A DNA stretch of 64,000 nucleotides, taken from positions 1-64,000 of the forward strand of contig NZ_CP118735.1 in assembly GCF_032595075.1 (NCBI RefSeq), given 5' to 3'. The position numbers and the translations under genes are program-made. The notes beneath the pieces were generated by a model. The model worked only from the letters and a program-made list of their open reading frames with translations, searched no databases and was not told the DNA's origin. Every line of letters begins with the position of its first letter. The first letter of the stretch is position 1. Positions 9,513 through 22,860 of the stretch are shown here, one piece after another. The DNA comes from Streptococcus sp. 29887 (GTDB taxonomy: Bacteria; Bacillota; Bacilli; Lactobacillales; Streptococcaceae).

Positions 9513-10793
9513 ATGCAAAAGAAACTGCTCGTATGGTTATTGCCAGTTTTATTTGGATGGCAGGTGGTTGATAGTACAGAAATACCGTTTAAACTCACAG
9601 CGCAAGAAGAATATGAATTGACACAGACTGTATATGATCAGTATTTTCAGACTATCCCTCAAAATCCAAATGTATTTCAAACAGAAACACTTTATTCTGA
9701 TTTAGAACTGACAGATGTAGCTGGTCAATTACAACCCAATCAAGCTTTTTCCATCACAGATGTGGCTGTGAATTCAAAAAAAGAGTTGGTTTTTCAGGTT
9801 GATAATACCTCCTATATTCTGGCAGATACCAGCAAACTATTTGCTGATGTCGTTTTAACAGAAAAACTTGTTGAACAGACCTATTGGACTAATAAAAATC
9901 TTACACTTCTATCTACTCCGATAGCAAATCAAGCTAAGGAAGTAAAAACAGATTTGAAGTCCTATCAAGCTGTCAATGTTTCTAAAATTGCTACAACTCC
10001 TCTGGGTGATTTTGCTTATATCGCAGACAAGGGTTGGATAGCTATAGACGATTTAGCTACAGTTGACAATAGGATGGAAGCAGTTCAAGACTTGCTCACA
10101 CAGAAATATTCTAAAAACAACATAGGAATATATGTTAAGCAACTTTCAACTGGTCAGTCAGCAGGTCTTAATCAAGATAAGGTATTTTATTCTGCTAGTA
10201 TTGCTAAACTACCTATTCTTTACTATGTTCAGGAGCAAATCAATGCAGGACAGGTTGATTTAACGACTAAAGTGAAGTACACGGCAGATTCTATGTCCTT
10301 TCCAGGTGCCTATGTTGTTGGCGGTAGTGGGTCTTTATCTAAAACACCAGACAATAAAGAATACTCGGTAGAAGAATTAATCAACAAGACTGCTAAAGAG
10401 TCGGATAATGTAGCCAGCAATTTACTTTCTTACTATGTGACACATCAGTTTAATGACGACTTCTACCAGAATATTACTGCTATTACAGGTAGTAAGTGGG
10501 ATATGGTTACACGTGAAACAACGGCAGAAGTTGCTGGAAAAATGATGGAAGCCTTGTATGAACAAGAAGGTTATGTTTTAGAAAGTCTTATATCAACGCA
10601 GTTTGATAACCAACGTATTTCAAAAGACATTGCTGTTCCGGTTGCTCACAAAATTGGTGATGCGGATGATGTCAAGCACGATGTAGCCATTGTTTATGCA
10701 GAATCTCCCTTTGTCCTATCTATTTTCACGGATAAATCAAGCTATGATGAGATTACACAAATTGCAAATGATGTTTACGGGATTTTAAAGTAA
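9513..10793 (+). CDS. Exported beta-lactamase-like serine hydrolase (class A fold)
   Basis: A 426-residue protein with an N-terminal hydrophobic segment (KLLVWLLPVLFGWQVV) acting as signal or anchor, a poorly conserved region (about 30-185), and a C-terminal penicilloyl-serine-transferase domain. All three catalytic motifs are visible: S229-x-x-K232 (SIAK), S297-D298-N299, and K380-x-G382 (KIG). Conserved in streptococci between divIC and tilS; probably binds or trims cell-wall substrates outside the membrane. There is no evidence that it gives beta-lactam resistance. RBS AAAGGAGG precedes ATG. The stop abuts the tilS start. Confidence 0.88.
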   Translation: MQKKLLVWLLPVLFGWQVVDSTEIPFKLTAQEEYELTQTVYDQYFQTIPQNPNVFQTETLYSDLELTDVAGQLQPNQAFSITDVAVNSKKELVFQVDNTSYILADTSKLFADVVLTEKLVEQTYWTNKNLTLLSTPIANQAKEVKTDLKSYQAVNVSKIATTPLGDFAYIADKGWIAIDDLATVDNRMEAVQDLLTQKYSKNNIGIYVKQLSTGQSAGLNQDKVFYSASIAKLPILYYVQEQINAGQVDLTTKVKYTADSMSFPGAYVVGGSGSLSKTPDNKEYSVEELINKTAKESDNVASNLLSYYVTHQFNDDFYQNITAITGSKWDMVTRETTAEVAGKMMEALYEQEGYVLESLISTQFDNQRISKDIAVPVAHKIGDADDVKHDVAIVYAESPFVLSIFTDKSSYDEITQIANDVYGILK

Positions 10794-12062
10794 ATGAAAA
10801 ATAAATTTTTAAAAGTGACACTGGATGGTCACTTTTTTGATAAACATGAGAAAGTACTAGTAGCCGTGTCAGGTGGATTGGATTCCATGAATTTATTTCA
10901 CCTCCTATACGAATACAGACAAGAATTAAGTATTGAACTTGGTATAGCCCATATAAATCATGGACAACGGGAGGAATCCGTTCTTGAGGAGAATTATCTC
11001 AAGCAATTGGCAGAGGAATGTAAAATCCCCTTCTATCTATCGCATTTTAAAGGAAGATTTTCAGAAGAAGCTGCTAGGAAATGGCGTTATGCATTTTTTG
11101 CGGACATCATGGAGCAGGAAGGATATACCGCTCTCGTCACAGCCCACCATGCTGATGATCAAGCAGAAACTGTTTTAATGCGATTGATTAGGGGAAGCCG
11201 TTTGCGTCATATTTCTGCCATTCAGCCTATCCAGCCTTTTGCAAATGGAGAACTCATTCGACCGCTCTTGTCTTTTAAAAAGTCTGATTTTAATAATGTA
11301 TTTCATTTTGAAGATGCTAGTAATCAAAGTTTAAACTATTTCAGAAATAGGGTAAGGAATGATTATCTACCAAAATTAAAACAGGAAAATCCTAAAATTG
11401 AGCTTGCTGTCAATAACCTTGCAACTGACACTAGAAATCTATTACAGGCGTTACGAGATTTAACAAAGGATTTATCTGTTACAGATTTGACAAGTTTTCG
11501 GCAACAGACTCGGGCAGTCCAGAGGTATTTACTAGAGGAATATGTAGAAAAATTTCCTGATTTACAATTATCCCGTTCCCAGTTTGACGAGGTTCTTCAT
11601 ATTTTGCAATCAAAAGCGAATTATAAACATCTACTAAAAAATAATTATGTTTTAGAAAAAGATTATCATAGTTTCACAATTGATAAAATAGGACCTCAGA
11701 CGGATGAGCAAATAGAACCAATCATGATAGAATCAGAAGGTATTTTTTCTTATGGTTCGTATATTTTCTCACTCAATCACCCAATGGCAGATGCAGAGCA
11801 GGTTTTACATTTTCCAAGTCATCTACCTATTCTAGTACGAGGAAGACAGGCGGGAGATACTATTCGAATAAACGGCGTCACAAAAAAACTCCGTCGTTGG
11901 TTTATTGATAATAAAATACCTCAGAAAGTTCGACAAGAGGCCATTATCATTGAACAGGCTGGTAAAATTTATGGAATTGTCAATCTTGCTAGCAGTGATT
12001 TGAGTAAATCAATAAAAAATGATATAATCAAAGCTACCTTATATATTAAAATGAAAGAGTAG
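10794..12062 (+). CDS. tilS: tRNA(Ile) lysidine synthase TilS
   Basis: Converts C34 of the CAU-anticodon tRNA-Ile2 to lysidine so that it reads AUA; essential. The PP-loop SGGLDS is at residues 26-31, ATP is the cofactor, and the C-terminal TilS domains contain the PLLSFKKSD and [15 protein letters not shown] segments. The 422-residue length is typical. ATG follows directly on the TAA of the preceding gene. A likely substrate gene, the tRNA at 20859-20932, is encoded in the same window. Confidence 0.96.
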   Translation: MKNKFLKVTLDGHFFDKHEKVLVAVSGGLDSMNLFHLLYEYRQELSIELGIAHINHGQREESVLEENYLKQLAEECKIPFYLSHFKGRFSEEAARKWRYAFFADIMEQEGYTALVTAHHADDQAETVLMRLIRGSRLRHISAIQPIQPFANGELIRPLLSFKKSDFNNVFHFEDASNQSLNYFRNRVRNDYLPKLKQENPKIELAVNNLATDTRNLLQALRDLTKDLSVTDLTSFRQQTRAVQRYLLEEYVEKFPDLQLSRSQFDEVLHILQSKANYKHLLKNNYVLEKDYHSFTIDKIGPQTDEQIEPIMIESEGIFSYGSYIFSLNHPMADAEQVLHFPSHLPILVRGRQAGDTIRINGVTKKLRRWFIDNKIPQKVRQEAIIIEQAGKIYGIVNLASSDLSKSIKNDIIKATLYIKMKE

Positions 12063-12069
12063 AACAACT

Positions 12070-12612
12070 ATGTTGGACAAAGATATTAAGAAAATTCTTG
12101 TTTCAGAAGAAAAAATTATTGCAAAGTGCAAAGAACTTGGTCAAATTCTAGCAAAAGACTATGCGGACAAGAACCCTATTCTTGTTGGAATTTTGAAAGG
12201 TTCGATTCCATTCATGGCAGAATTGATGAAGCATATTGATACGCATATCGAAACGGACTATATGGTTGTTTCAAGTTATCATGGTGGTACAGAAAGTAGC
12301 GGAACTGTTAAAATCATTAAGGATTTGGATAACAGTGTTGCAGGTCGACATATCATCTTCGTAGAGGATATTATTGACACTGGTCGCACATTAAAAGAAT
12401 TGAAAGAACTCTTTGCTTTGCGTCAGGCAGCTTCTATTAAAATTGCCACTCTTCTTGATAAACCAGAAGGTCGTGTTGTTGAAATCGAGCCAGACTATAC
12501 TTGTTTCACTATTCCAAATGAATTTGTAGTTGGATTTGGATTAGACTACGATGAAAACTACCGTAATCTTCCTTATGTTGGTGTACTAAAAGAGGAAGTT
12601 TATACAAAATAG
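12070..12612 (+). CDS. hpt: Hypoxanthine-guanine phosphoribosyltransferase
   Basis: Salvages hypoxanthine and guanine to IMP and GMP using PRPP. The 180 residues include the PRPP-binding motif [11 protein letters not shown] (about 98-108), the N-terminal ILVGILKGS segment, and [18 protein letters not shown] near the C-terminus. It follows tilS by seven bases and precedes ftsH, the conserved tilS-hpt-ftsH order of low-GC Gram-positives. Confidence 0.97.
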   Translation: MLDKDIKKILVSEEKIIAKCKELGQILAKDYADKNPILVGILKGSIPFMAELMKHIDTHIETDYMVVSSYHGGTESSGTVKIIKDLDNSVAGRHIIFVEDIIDTGRTLKELKELFALRQAASIKIATLLDKPEGRVVEIEPDYTCFTIPNEFVVGFGLDYDENYRNLPYVGVLKEEVYTK

Positions 12613-12633
12613 AAAAAGGTTTCCTACTATATT

Positions 12634-14604
12634 ATGAACAATCAACCAAATAAAGGATTTATTAAAAATCCTTTTCTCATTATTCTAGTTATTGCGACTA
12701 TTCTAACGGCATTCCAGTTCTTTAATGCCGGTCAGCAGGTTGCTACTCAAGAAATTAGCTATTCACAAGTTATTACTGAACTTAAGAATAACAATGTGTC
12801 AGAATTGACCTATCAACCAGATTCAAGCGTTATTGAAATTACTGGTAAATATAAGACAGAGCAGACAGCTAAGGATGAATTAGCTTCTTCTATTAAGTTA
12901 TTCCAAGTTTCTAATACTGTTACTTATAAAAACTTCAAATCTCTTATTCTTCCGTCTGAAACAAACTTGTCAGAATTACAAACCCTAGCAAATGAAAATG
13001 GTGTTAAGGTAACGATTAAGCCGGAAAGTTCCAATGGGCTATGGTTAAATATTATCTTTAATTTATTGCCACTTGTTATCGTTGGTGTATTCTTCATGAT
13101 GATGATGAACCAAGGCGGTGGTGGAGCTCGAGGTGCCATGAACTTTGGACGAAACAAAGCAAAAGCTCTTGAGCAAAGCAATATCAAAGTTCGTTTCTCA
13201 GATGTCGCAGGTGCAGAAGAAGAAAAACAAGAATTGGTAGAAGTGGTAGAATTTTTGAAAGATCCTAAACGCTTTACCAAACTTGGTGCCCGTATTCCGG
13301 CAGGTGTCTTGTTGGAGGGACCTCCAGGAACAGGTAAAACCTTGCTTGCCAAGGCTGTAGCAGGCGAAGCAGGTGTGCCATTCTTCTCTATCTCTGGTTC
13401 AGATTTCGTAGAAATGTTTGTCGGTGTCGGTGCCAGCCGTGTTCGTTCACTCTTTGAAGATGCCAAAAAAGCAGCACCAGCTATTATTTTCATCGATGAA
13501 ATTGATGCTGTCGGTCGCCAACGTGGTGTCGGAATGGGTGGCGGCAACGATGAACGTGAACAAACCCTTAACCAACTCTTGATTGAAATGGATGGTTTTG
13601 AAGGCAATGAAGGTATTATCGTCATTGCTGCAACCAACCGTAGTGATGTTCTCGATCCAGCCCTTCTTCGTCCAGGACGTTTTGACCGTAAAGTATTGGT
13701 TGGTCGCCCAGATGTCAAGGGTCGTGAAGCAATCCTTAAAGTTCATGCTAAAAACAAACCTCTGGCTCCGGATGTTGATTTGAAATTAGTAGCTCAACAA
13801 ACACCAGGATTTGTTGGTGCTGATTTGGAAAATGTTCTTAACGAAGCAGCCCTTGTAGCCGCACGCCGAAACAAGACTGTAATTGATGCGTCAGATATCG
13901 ACGAAGCAGAAGACCGTGTTATTGCTGGTCCGTCCAAGAAAGACCGTCAAGTTTCAGCTAAGGAGCGTGAAATTGTTGCTTATCACGAAGCTGGTCACAC
14001 GATTGTTGGACTTGTTTTGTCAAATGCTCGCGAAGTTCATAAAGTTACTATTGTACCTCGCGGTCGTGCAGGTGGATATATGATTGCCCTTCCGAAAGAA
14101 GATCAAATGCTACTTTCAAAAGAAGATATGAAGGAGCAATTGGCTGGGCTTATGGGTGGTCGAGTAGCAGAAGAAATTATCTTCAATACTCAAACCACAG
14201 GTGCCTCAAATGACTTTGAGCAAGCAACACAGATGGCGCGTGCTATGGTTGCTGAATATGGTATGAGTGAAAAAATGGGACCAATGCAGTATGAAGGTAG
14301 TCATGCTATGTTTGGTGGGCAAACAACTCACAAACACATATCAGAACAAACTGCTTATGAATTAGATAATGAAGTCCGTGATTTATTAAATGAAGCACGC
14401 AATAAAGCAGCTGAAATTATTCAGTCTAATCGCGAAACTCATAAACTAATTGCAGAAGCATTACTTAAATATGAAACTCTCGACAGTGTTCAAATCAAAT
14501 CTCTCTATGAGACAGGCAAAATGCCAGAGAATATTGAACATGAAAACGAAGATGTTCATCCTCTTTCTTATGAAGAAGTAAAAGAGAAGATTGATACAAA
14601 ATAA
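12634..14604 (+). CDS. ftsH: ATP-dependent zinc metalloprotease FtsH
   Basis: Membrane-anchored hexameric AAA+ protease that degrades misfolded membrane proteins and regulators. There are two transmembrane helices (about residues 12-30 and 133-155) flanking an extracellular domain. The AAA module has Walker A GPPGTGKT starting at residue 229 and Walker [11 protein letters not shown], with the second region of homology [20 protein letters not shown]. The protease zinc motif H451-E-A-G-H455 is intact. The 656 residues are full length. RBS spacing is long (AAAGG about 13 bases upstream). A terminator follows. Confidence 0.97.
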   Translation: MNNQPNKGFIKNPFLIILVIATILTAFQFFNAGQQVATQEISYSQVITELKNNNVSELTYQPDSSVIEITGKYKTEQTAKDELASSIKLFQVSNTVTYKNFKSLILPSETNLSELQTLANENGVKVTIKPESSNGLWLNIIFNLLPLVIVGVFFMMMMNQGGGGARGAMNFGRNKAKALEQSNIKVRFSDVAGAEEEKQELVEVVEFLKDPKRFTKLGARIPAGVLLEGPPGTGKTLLAKAVAGEAGVPFFSISGSDFVEMFVGVGASRVRSLFEDAKKAAPAIIFIDEIDAVGRQRGVGMGGGNDEREQTLNQLLIEMDGFEGNEGIIVIAATNRSDVLDPALLRPGRFDRKVLVGRPDVKGREAILKVHAKNKPLAPDVDLKLVAQQTPGFVGADLENVLNEAALVAARRNKTVIDASDIDEAEDRVIAGPSKKDRQVSAKEREIVAYHEAGHTIVGLVLSNAREVHKVTIVPRGRAGGYMIALPKEDQMLLSKEDMKEQLAGLMGGRVAEEIIFNTQTTGASNDFEQATQMARAMVAEYGMSEKMGPMQYEGSHAMFGGQTTHKHISEQTAYELDNEVRDLLNEARNKAAEIIQSNRETHKLIAEALLKYETLDSVQIKSLYETGKMPENIEHENEDVHPLSYEEVKEKIDTK

Positions 14605-14614
14605 TAAATTACAG

Positions 14615-14648
14615 CTGATAATCATTTTAGGTTATCAGTTTTTATTAT
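14615..14648 (+). terminator. Intrinsic terminator after ftsH
   Basis: CTGATAA (14615-14621) / TTATCAG (14632-14638) stem followed by TTTTTATTATTT. It separates the ftsH operon from the rrn promoters. Confidence 0.8.
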
Positions 14649-14672
14649 TTCATAAAAAATCTACAAAAAGTG

Positions 14673-14701
14673 TTGACAAGGTCAAATGAAGATGATAGAA
14701 T
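14673..14701 (+). promoter_or_regulatory. rrn promoter P1
   Basis: TTGACA (14673-14678), 17-bp spacer, TAGAAT (14696-14701): near-consensus sigma-A promoter upstream of 16S rRNA. Confidence 0.85.
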
Positions 14702-14767
14702 AATTGAGTTGTCAAATCTGAAGCGACACAACACGAAAAAAGAAATTAAAAAAGTTTCAAAAAAGTG

Positions 14768-14796
14768 TTGACAAGCAGTTGAAGAAATGATAAACT
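14768..14796 (+). promoter_or_regulatory. rrn promoter P2
   Basis: TTGACA (14768-14773), 17-bp spacer, TAAACT (14791-14796). Tandem with P1 in the 347-base ftsH-16S interval, which otherwise holds only the rRNA leader. Leader bases about 14828-14867 are complementary to the sequence after 16S (about 16517-16555) and would form the RNase III processing stem. Confidence 0.8.
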
Positions 14797-14951
14797 AAGA
14801 TAGTTGTCGCGAGAGAGCGATAACAACAAGACCTTTGAAAATTAAAGAAGACGAACCAAACGTGCAGGGTGATTTATCGAATGATAAATCGTCAATGAAC
14901 AAAAACAATAAAACGGAAAGCTAGTGATAGCTTGAGTTTGAATCAAAACTT

Positions 14952-16513
<1,562 letters not shown>

Positions 16514-16559
16514 AAATGGAACCTGTACGTTAGTCTTCTTTAATTTTGAGAGGTCTTGT

Positions 16560-16632
16560 GGGGCCTTAGCTCAGCTGGGAGAGCGCCTGCTTTGCACGCA
16601 GGAGGTCAGCGGTTCGATCCCGCTAGGCTCCA
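16560..16632 (+). tRNA. tRNA-Ala (TGC)
   Basis: Full cloverleaf with anticodon TGC in the 16S-23S spacer, the usual streptococcal arrangement. The rest of the spacer (16633-16800) holds the left half of the 23S processing stem. Confidence 0.97.
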
Positions 16633-16800
16633 TTAACAACGGAAGTTGTTAAGATTTTGTCCATTGAAAATTGAATATCTATCAAACATTCCTGATGTAT
16701 CTGCAAGGATACATTAAGAAATAGTAACAAGAAAATAAACCGAAAACGCTGTGAATATTTAATGAGTTTTCTAATTTTTTTAAAAATTAGGTTAATAAGG

Positions 16801-19702
<2,902 letters not shown>

Positions 19703-19728
19703 ATAAGCAAAATTCAACGAAGTCAATA

Positions 19729-19757
19729 TTGACAAGCGTTCGGTTTCTTGTTAGAAT
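19729..19757 (+). promoter_or_regulatory. Candidate internal promoter between 23S and 5S
   Basis: TTGACA (19729-19734), 17-bp spacer, TAGAAT (19752-19757), identical in both hexamers and spacing to rrn P1. It lies in the right arm of the 23S processing stem, so it may be a coincidence or a real source of extra 5S and tRNA transcripts. Confidence 0.5.
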
Positions 19758-19793
19758 ATAGATATTCAATTTTGAGTTGACAAAACTCAGTAG

Positions 19794-19909
19794 TTAAGTG
19801 ACGATAGCCTAGGAGATACACCTGTTCCCATGCCGAACACAGCAGTTAAGCCCTAGAACGCCTGAAGTAGTTGGGGGTTGCCCCCTGTGAGATACGGTAG
19901 TCGCTTAGC
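19794..19909 (+). rRNA. 5S ribosomal RNA
   Basis: About 116 bases, with CCTAGGAGATACACCTGTTC, CCATGCCGAACACAGCAGTT and the closing stem near GGTAGTCGCTTAG. Ends are approximate. Confidence 0.93.
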
Positions 19910-19914
19910 GAATA

Positions 19915-19987
19915 GGGAGTTTAGCTCAGCTGGGAGAGCATCTGCCTTACAAGCAGAGGGTCAGCGGTTCGATCCCGTTAACTCCCA
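19915..19987 (+). tRNA. tRNA-Val (TAC)
   Basis: Complete cloverleaf, anticodon loop CTTACAA; first gene of the tRNA block after 5S. Confidence 0.96.
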
Positions 19988-19989
19988 TA

Positions 19990-20062
19990 GGTCCCGTAGT
20001 GTAGCGGTTATCACGTCGCCCTGTCACGGCGAAGATCGCGGGTTCGATTCCCGTCGGGACCG
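19990..20062 (+). tRNA. tRNA-Asp (GTC)
   Basis: Complete cloverleaf, anticodon loop CTGTCAC. Confidence 0.96.
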
Positions 20063-20127
20063 TTCAAATAGTCTAGGAGACTATTTGAAGTTGGAAATAG
20101 AGCAAACAGAGTTTGCGTCATATTTAC

Positions 20128-20200
20128 GACTCGTTAGCTCAGTTGGTAGAGCAATTGACTTTTAATCAATGGGTCGCTGGTTCGAGCCCAGCACGAGTCA
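20128..20200 (+). tRNA. tRNA-Lys (TTT)
   Basis: Complete cloverleaf, anticodon loop CTTTTAA. The 65-base gap before it contains AAATAGTCT / AGACTATTT, a perfect short inverted repeat. Confidence 0.96.
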
Positions 20201-20203
20201 TAT

Positions 20204-20285
20204 GCGGGTTTGGCGGAATTGGCAGACGCACCAGATTTAGGATCTGGCGCTTTCGGGCGTGGGGGTTCAAGTCCCTTAACCCGCA
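20204..20285 (+). tRNA. tRNA-Leu (TAG)
   Basis: Class II tRNA with long variable arm, anticodon loop TTTAGGA. Confidence 0.96.
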
Positions 20286-20302
20286 TAAGGAAATAATAAT
20301 AG

Positions 20303-20375
20303 GCCGGCTTAGCTCAGTTGGTAGAGCATCTGATTTGTAATCAGAGGGTCGCGTGTTCAAGTCATGTAGCCGGCA
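20303..20375 (+). tRNA. tRNA-Thr (TGT)
   Basis: Complete cloverleaf, anticodon loop TTTGTAA. Confidence 0.96.
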
Positions 20376-20387
20376 TTTGAAGAGATT

Positions 20388-20459
20388 GCGAACGTAGTTC
20401 AGTGGTAGAACACCACCTTGCCAAGGTGGGGGTCGCGGGTTCGAATCCCGTCGTTCGCT
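20388..20459 (+). tRNA. tRNA-Gly (GCC)
   Basis: Complete cloverleaf, anticodon loop TTGCCAA. Confidence 0.96.
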
Positions 20460-20466
20460 TTGAGAG

Positions 20467-20550
20467 GCCGGGGTGGCGGAACTGGCAGACGCACAGGACT
20501 TAAAATCCTGCGATGGCAACATCGTACCGGTTCGATTCCGGTCCTCGGCA
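20467..20550 (+). tRNA. tRNA-Leu (TAA)
   Basis: Class II tRNA with long variable arm, anticodon loop CTTAAAA. Confidence 0.96.
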
Positions 20551-20564
20551 TGGACTTTATAGAA

Positions 20565-20638
20565 GCACCCTTAGCTCAACTGGATAGAGTACCTGACTAC
20601 GAATCAGGCGGTTAGAGGTTCGAATCCTCTAGGGTGCA
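20565..20638 (+). tRNA. tRNA-Arg (ACG)
   Basis: Complete cloverleaf, anticodon loop CTACGAA; A34 is presumably edited to inosine by TadA (general knowledge). Confidence 0.96.
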
Positions 20639-20685
20639 TGACTCGCTTAATGATGTCATTAGGGGAGCTTTATTTTTAATAACAG

Positions 20686-20759
20686 CGGGAAGTAGCTCAG
20701 CTTGGTAGAGTACTTGGTTTGGGACCAAGGTGTCGCAGGTTCGAATCCTGTCTTCCCGA
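20686..20759 (+). tRNA. tRNA-Pro (TGG)
   Basis: Complete cloverleaf, anticodon loop TTTGGGA. Confidence 0.96.
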
Positions 20760-20768
20760 TTTATATTT

Positions 20769-20842
20769 GGCGGTGTAGCTCAGCTGGCTAGAGCGTCCGG
20801 TTCATACCCGGGAGGTCGGGGGTTCGATCCCCTTCGCCGCTA
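20769..20842 (+). tRNA. tRNA-Met elongator (CAT)
   Basis: Anticodon loop TTCATAC. GGCGGTG acceptor stem resembles the elongator tRNA-Met of B. subtilis. Confidence 0.88.
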
Positions 20843-20858
20843 TTTACTCTTGTTTGCT

Positions 20859-20932
20859 GGACCTTTAGCTCAGCTGGTTAGAGCTCTCGGCTCATAACCG
20901 AGCGGTCGTAGGTTCAAGTCCTACAAGGTCCA
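20859..20932 (+). tRNA. tRNA with CAT anticodon, probably tRNA-Ile2 (lysidine-modified)
   Basis: Anticodon loop CTCATAA. The acceptor stem GGACCTT / AAGGTCC and overall sequence resemble bacillary Ile2 tRNA rather than methionine tRNA, which would make it the TilS substrate. Commonly annotated simply as Met; identity is inferred. Confidence 0.8.
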
Positions 20933-20937
20933 TAATT

Positions 20938-21027
20938 GGAGGATTACCCAAGTCCGGCTGAAGGGAACGGTCTTGAAAACCGTCAGGCGTGTAAAAGCGT
21001 GCGTGGGTTCGAATCCCACATCCTCCT
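20938..21027 (+). tRNA. tRNA-Ser (TGA)
   Basis: Class II tRNA, anticodon loop CTTGAAA. Confidence 0.96.
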
Positions 21028-21035
21028 TTCACTAC

Positions 21036-21089
21036 CGTGGGATGGAGTTTCTTTGACTTGTGGTCGTAGGTTCCAATTAAGGTCCACAA
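21036..21089 (+). pseudogene. Collapsed tRNA remnant, probably initiator tRNA-Met
   Basis: The 71-base gap between tRNA-Ser and tRNA-Phe contains CGTGGGATGGAG, like the 5' end of a bacterial initiator tRNA (CGCGGGATGGAG), then GGTCGTAGGTTC as in its variable/T-arm, and finally TCCACAA in place of CCCGCAA. The D-arm/anticodon section is missing and no CAT anticodon exists. The total of about 54 bases is too short for a tRNA. Initiator tRNA occupies the place after Met-Ile2-Ser in related clusters, which supports a deletion. Confidence 0.6.
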
Positions 21090-21098
21090 TAATCTTAT

Positions 21099-21171
21099 GG
21101 CTCGGTAGCTCAGTTGGTAGAGCAATGGATTGAAGCTCCATGTGTCGGCGGTTCGATTCCGTCTCGCGCCA
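21099..21171 (+). tRNA. tRNA-Phe (GAA)
   Basis: Anticodon loop TTGAAGC. The acceptor stem has one T-C mismatch (GGCTCGG / TCGCGCC), which I believe is usual for streptococcal tRNA-Phe. Confidence 0.93.
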
Positions 21172-21199
21172 TTATTTACTTGTCCAAGTATATGTTCTT

Positions 21200-21273
<74 letters not shown>

Positions 21274-21288
21274 TTATATTGTATAAAT

Positions 21289-21376
21289 GGAGAATTACTC
21301 AAGAGGCTGAAGAGGACGGTTTGCTAAATCGTTAGGTCGGGTAACTGGCGCAAGGGTTCGAATCCCTTATTCTCCG
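21289..21376 (+). tRNA. tRNA-Ser (GCT)
   Basis: Class II tRNA, anticodon loop TTGCTAA; last gene of the rrn-tRNA transcript. Confidence 0.95.
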
Positions 21377-21381
21377 TAATG

Positions 21382-21415
21382 AACGAGATTATCATTTGAT
21401 ATTCTCGTTTTATTG
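21382..21415 (+). terminator. Terminator of the rrn-tRNA operon
   Basis: Nearly perfect palindrome from AACGAGA (21382) to TCTCGTT (21403-21409), followed by TTTATTGT. Confidence 0.8.
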
Positions 21416-21433
21416 TATCTTATTGGAGGAGCC

Positions 21434-22270
21434 ATGAATAAATTTTCTAAATTGTTGATTGCAATTTCTGTTTTTCTGTTATTATCTTTTTCATTGTTGT
21501 TTTTAACTTTTTCAAAGGGAGCAGAGTTACCCTTTGTCAATTCTTCTATAAATTTACTCGTTAGACCAATTCAATCTTTTTTATCAGTTCCTACTAGGTT
21601 TTTCTCTGATCAACAGTCCTCTCTTTCGCATTTGTTTGCTACCTACGAAGAAAATAAGGAATTAAAGAAGTCATTGCTCTCAGTACAAGATTTCGCAAAT
21701 GAGAATGCTAGTTTAAAAGCTGAAAATGAGACATTGCGAAAAAGTTTAGAAATGGCTTCGTCTTTCCCAGAGAAAGGGTATATTGCAGGTTCAGTTTTGG
21801 TTAGAACACCTGCTTCATGGTCAGAGCAGGTGACAATAGATGTTGGTCAGAATATGGGGATTTCTGAAAATGCTCTGGTAGTTGCAAATGGTGGTTTAGT
21901 TGGTGTAGTTAGCTCCATTGAGGAGAACTCATCAGTGGTAAAATTGTTTACTAATGCTGATGATTTTACCAAACTTCCAGTAAAAATAAGCACCGATTCC
22001 AAGGATATATACGGTATTTTAGCTGGTTTTGATTTGGATTCCAATAGTTTTATTATCAATCAGTTAAATGCTACGGATGATATTGCGGTTGGTAGTAACG
22101 TTGTGACGAGTGATTTGGCTGGTGCGACACCTGCTAATGTTCAAATTGGAAAAGTTCGTTCGGTTAAGGCTAGCAGCAATAACTTAAATCGTGAACTATA
22201 TGTAGAGCCTTCAGCTAGTTTTTCATCAATATATTCAGTATTAGTAGTGGGTCAATCAGATGCGCAATAG
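21434..22270 (+). CDS. mreC: Rod-shape-determining protein MreC
   Basis: Bitopic scaffold for peripheral cell-wall synthesis. The product is 278 residues: one N-terminal transmembrane helix (LLIAISVFLLLSFSLLFLTF), a coiled coil (about residues 60-100), and an extracellular beta-barrel domain with VVANGGLVGVVSSI and SNVVTSDLAG. I chose ATG 21434 because GGAGGA lies seven bases before it; an in-frame TTG at 21413 would run through that RBS and start inside the terminator. It overlaps mreD by 11 bases. Confidence 0.93.
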   Translation: MNKFSKLLIAISVFLLLSFSLLFLTFSKGAELPFVNSSINLLVRPIQSFLSVPTRFFSDQQSSLSHLFATYEENKELKKSLLSVQDFANENASLKAENETLRKSLEMASSFPEKGYIAGSVLVRTPASWSEQVTIDVGQNMGISENALVVANGGLVGVVSSIEENSSVVKLFTNADDFTKLPVKISTDSKDIYGILAGFDLDSNSFIINQLNATDDIAVGSNVVTSDLAGATPANVQIGKVRSVKASSNNLNRELYVEPSASFSSIYSVLVVGQSDAQ

Positions 22271-22775
22271 AGTTTTAGAATTTTTCATGTTTCCTGTTCT
22301 GTTTTTAGTTTTGTTGATTGATGGGCAGGTATCGACTCTTTTATCCAATATGTCAGCTGGCTTATTTGCTATATCTTGCCATATCTTATTTATGCTTGCT
22401 ATTTTTTATGCAAACTATGTTTCTCTCTCTATTTCTCTTGTTGTTTTTACTTTATTAGGATTGATTTATGATATATCTTATCTTTCTTTAGTTGGAATTG
22501 CAACGACCACTTTTCCTCTTGTTATTTTTTGTATTTATTTCTATTTTAAAGGTGTCGGAAATAAGAGTTCAATCAATCTATTGATTTTGCTAGTTTCTAT
22601 TTTTCAATTTGAATTTACTAGTTATTTATTTGCTAGAGTATTTCAGATGACAAATCTCTCTGTTTTTATATTTGTTTTTAATAAATTACTACCGAGTTTA
22701 TTATTTAATCTTATTTTGTTTTTACTTATCCAACCTATCTTAGAACGGATTTTTGGAATTACGAATAAGACATAG
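22260..22775 (+). CDS. mreD: Rod-shape-determining membrane protein MreD
   Basis: A 171-residue, very hydrophobic protein with five or six predicted membrane helices and few charged residues. Partner of MreC in peripheral wall synthesis. It begins inside the end of mreC and is therefore translationally coupled. The identification rests on position after mreC and membrane topology, since MreD sequences are weakly conserved. Confidence 0.88.
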   Translation: MRNRVLEFFMFPVLFLVLLIDGQVSTLLSNMSAGLFAISCHILFMLAIFYANYVSLSISLVVFTLLGLIYDISYLSLVGIATTTFPLVIFCIYFYFKGVGNKSSINLLILLVSIFQFEFTSYLFARVFQMTNLSVFIFVFNKLLPSLLFNLILFLLIQPILERIFGITNKT

Positions 22776-22784
22776 AAATGTAAT

Positions 22785-22815
22785 AATTGCGTAATATACT
22801 TACGCAATTTTTTTG
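22785..22815 (+). terminator. Intrinsic terminator after mreD
   Basis: AATTGCGTAA (22785-22794) / TTACGCAATT (22800-22809) then T run. The left flank TGTAAT-N5-CGTAAT (22779-22795) also resembles the WalR/VicR direct repeat TGTWAH-N5-TGTWAH. Confidence 0.85.
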
Positions 22816-22830
22816 TTAAAATGGTATAGT
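22814..22830 (+). promoter_or_regulatory. pcsB promoter -10 region with possible VicR half-sites
   Basis: Extended -10 TGG-TATAGT (TATAGT at 22825-22830) preceded by TGTTAA (22814-22819). In pneumococcus pcsB is controlled by the VicRK (WalRK) system; the TGTNAN-like repeats here are consistent with it but imperfect. Confidence 0.45.
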
Positions 22831-22860
22831 CAGAAAGTATAGAGGAGTTAGTATTAGTTT

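Noticed and set aside
12924..13718. 264-codon minus-strand frame opposite ftsH
   Set aside because: It mirrors the strongly conserved AAA domain of ftsH and has no initiation signals; a codon-usage shadow.
14605..14951. comX between ftsH and the rRNA operon, as in pneumococcus
   Set aside because: The interval contains only a terminator, two promoters and the rRNA leader; no sigma-factor frame is present.
19878..21133. Open frames across the tRNA block
   Set aside because: They run through successive tRNA cloverleafs; coding is an artefact.
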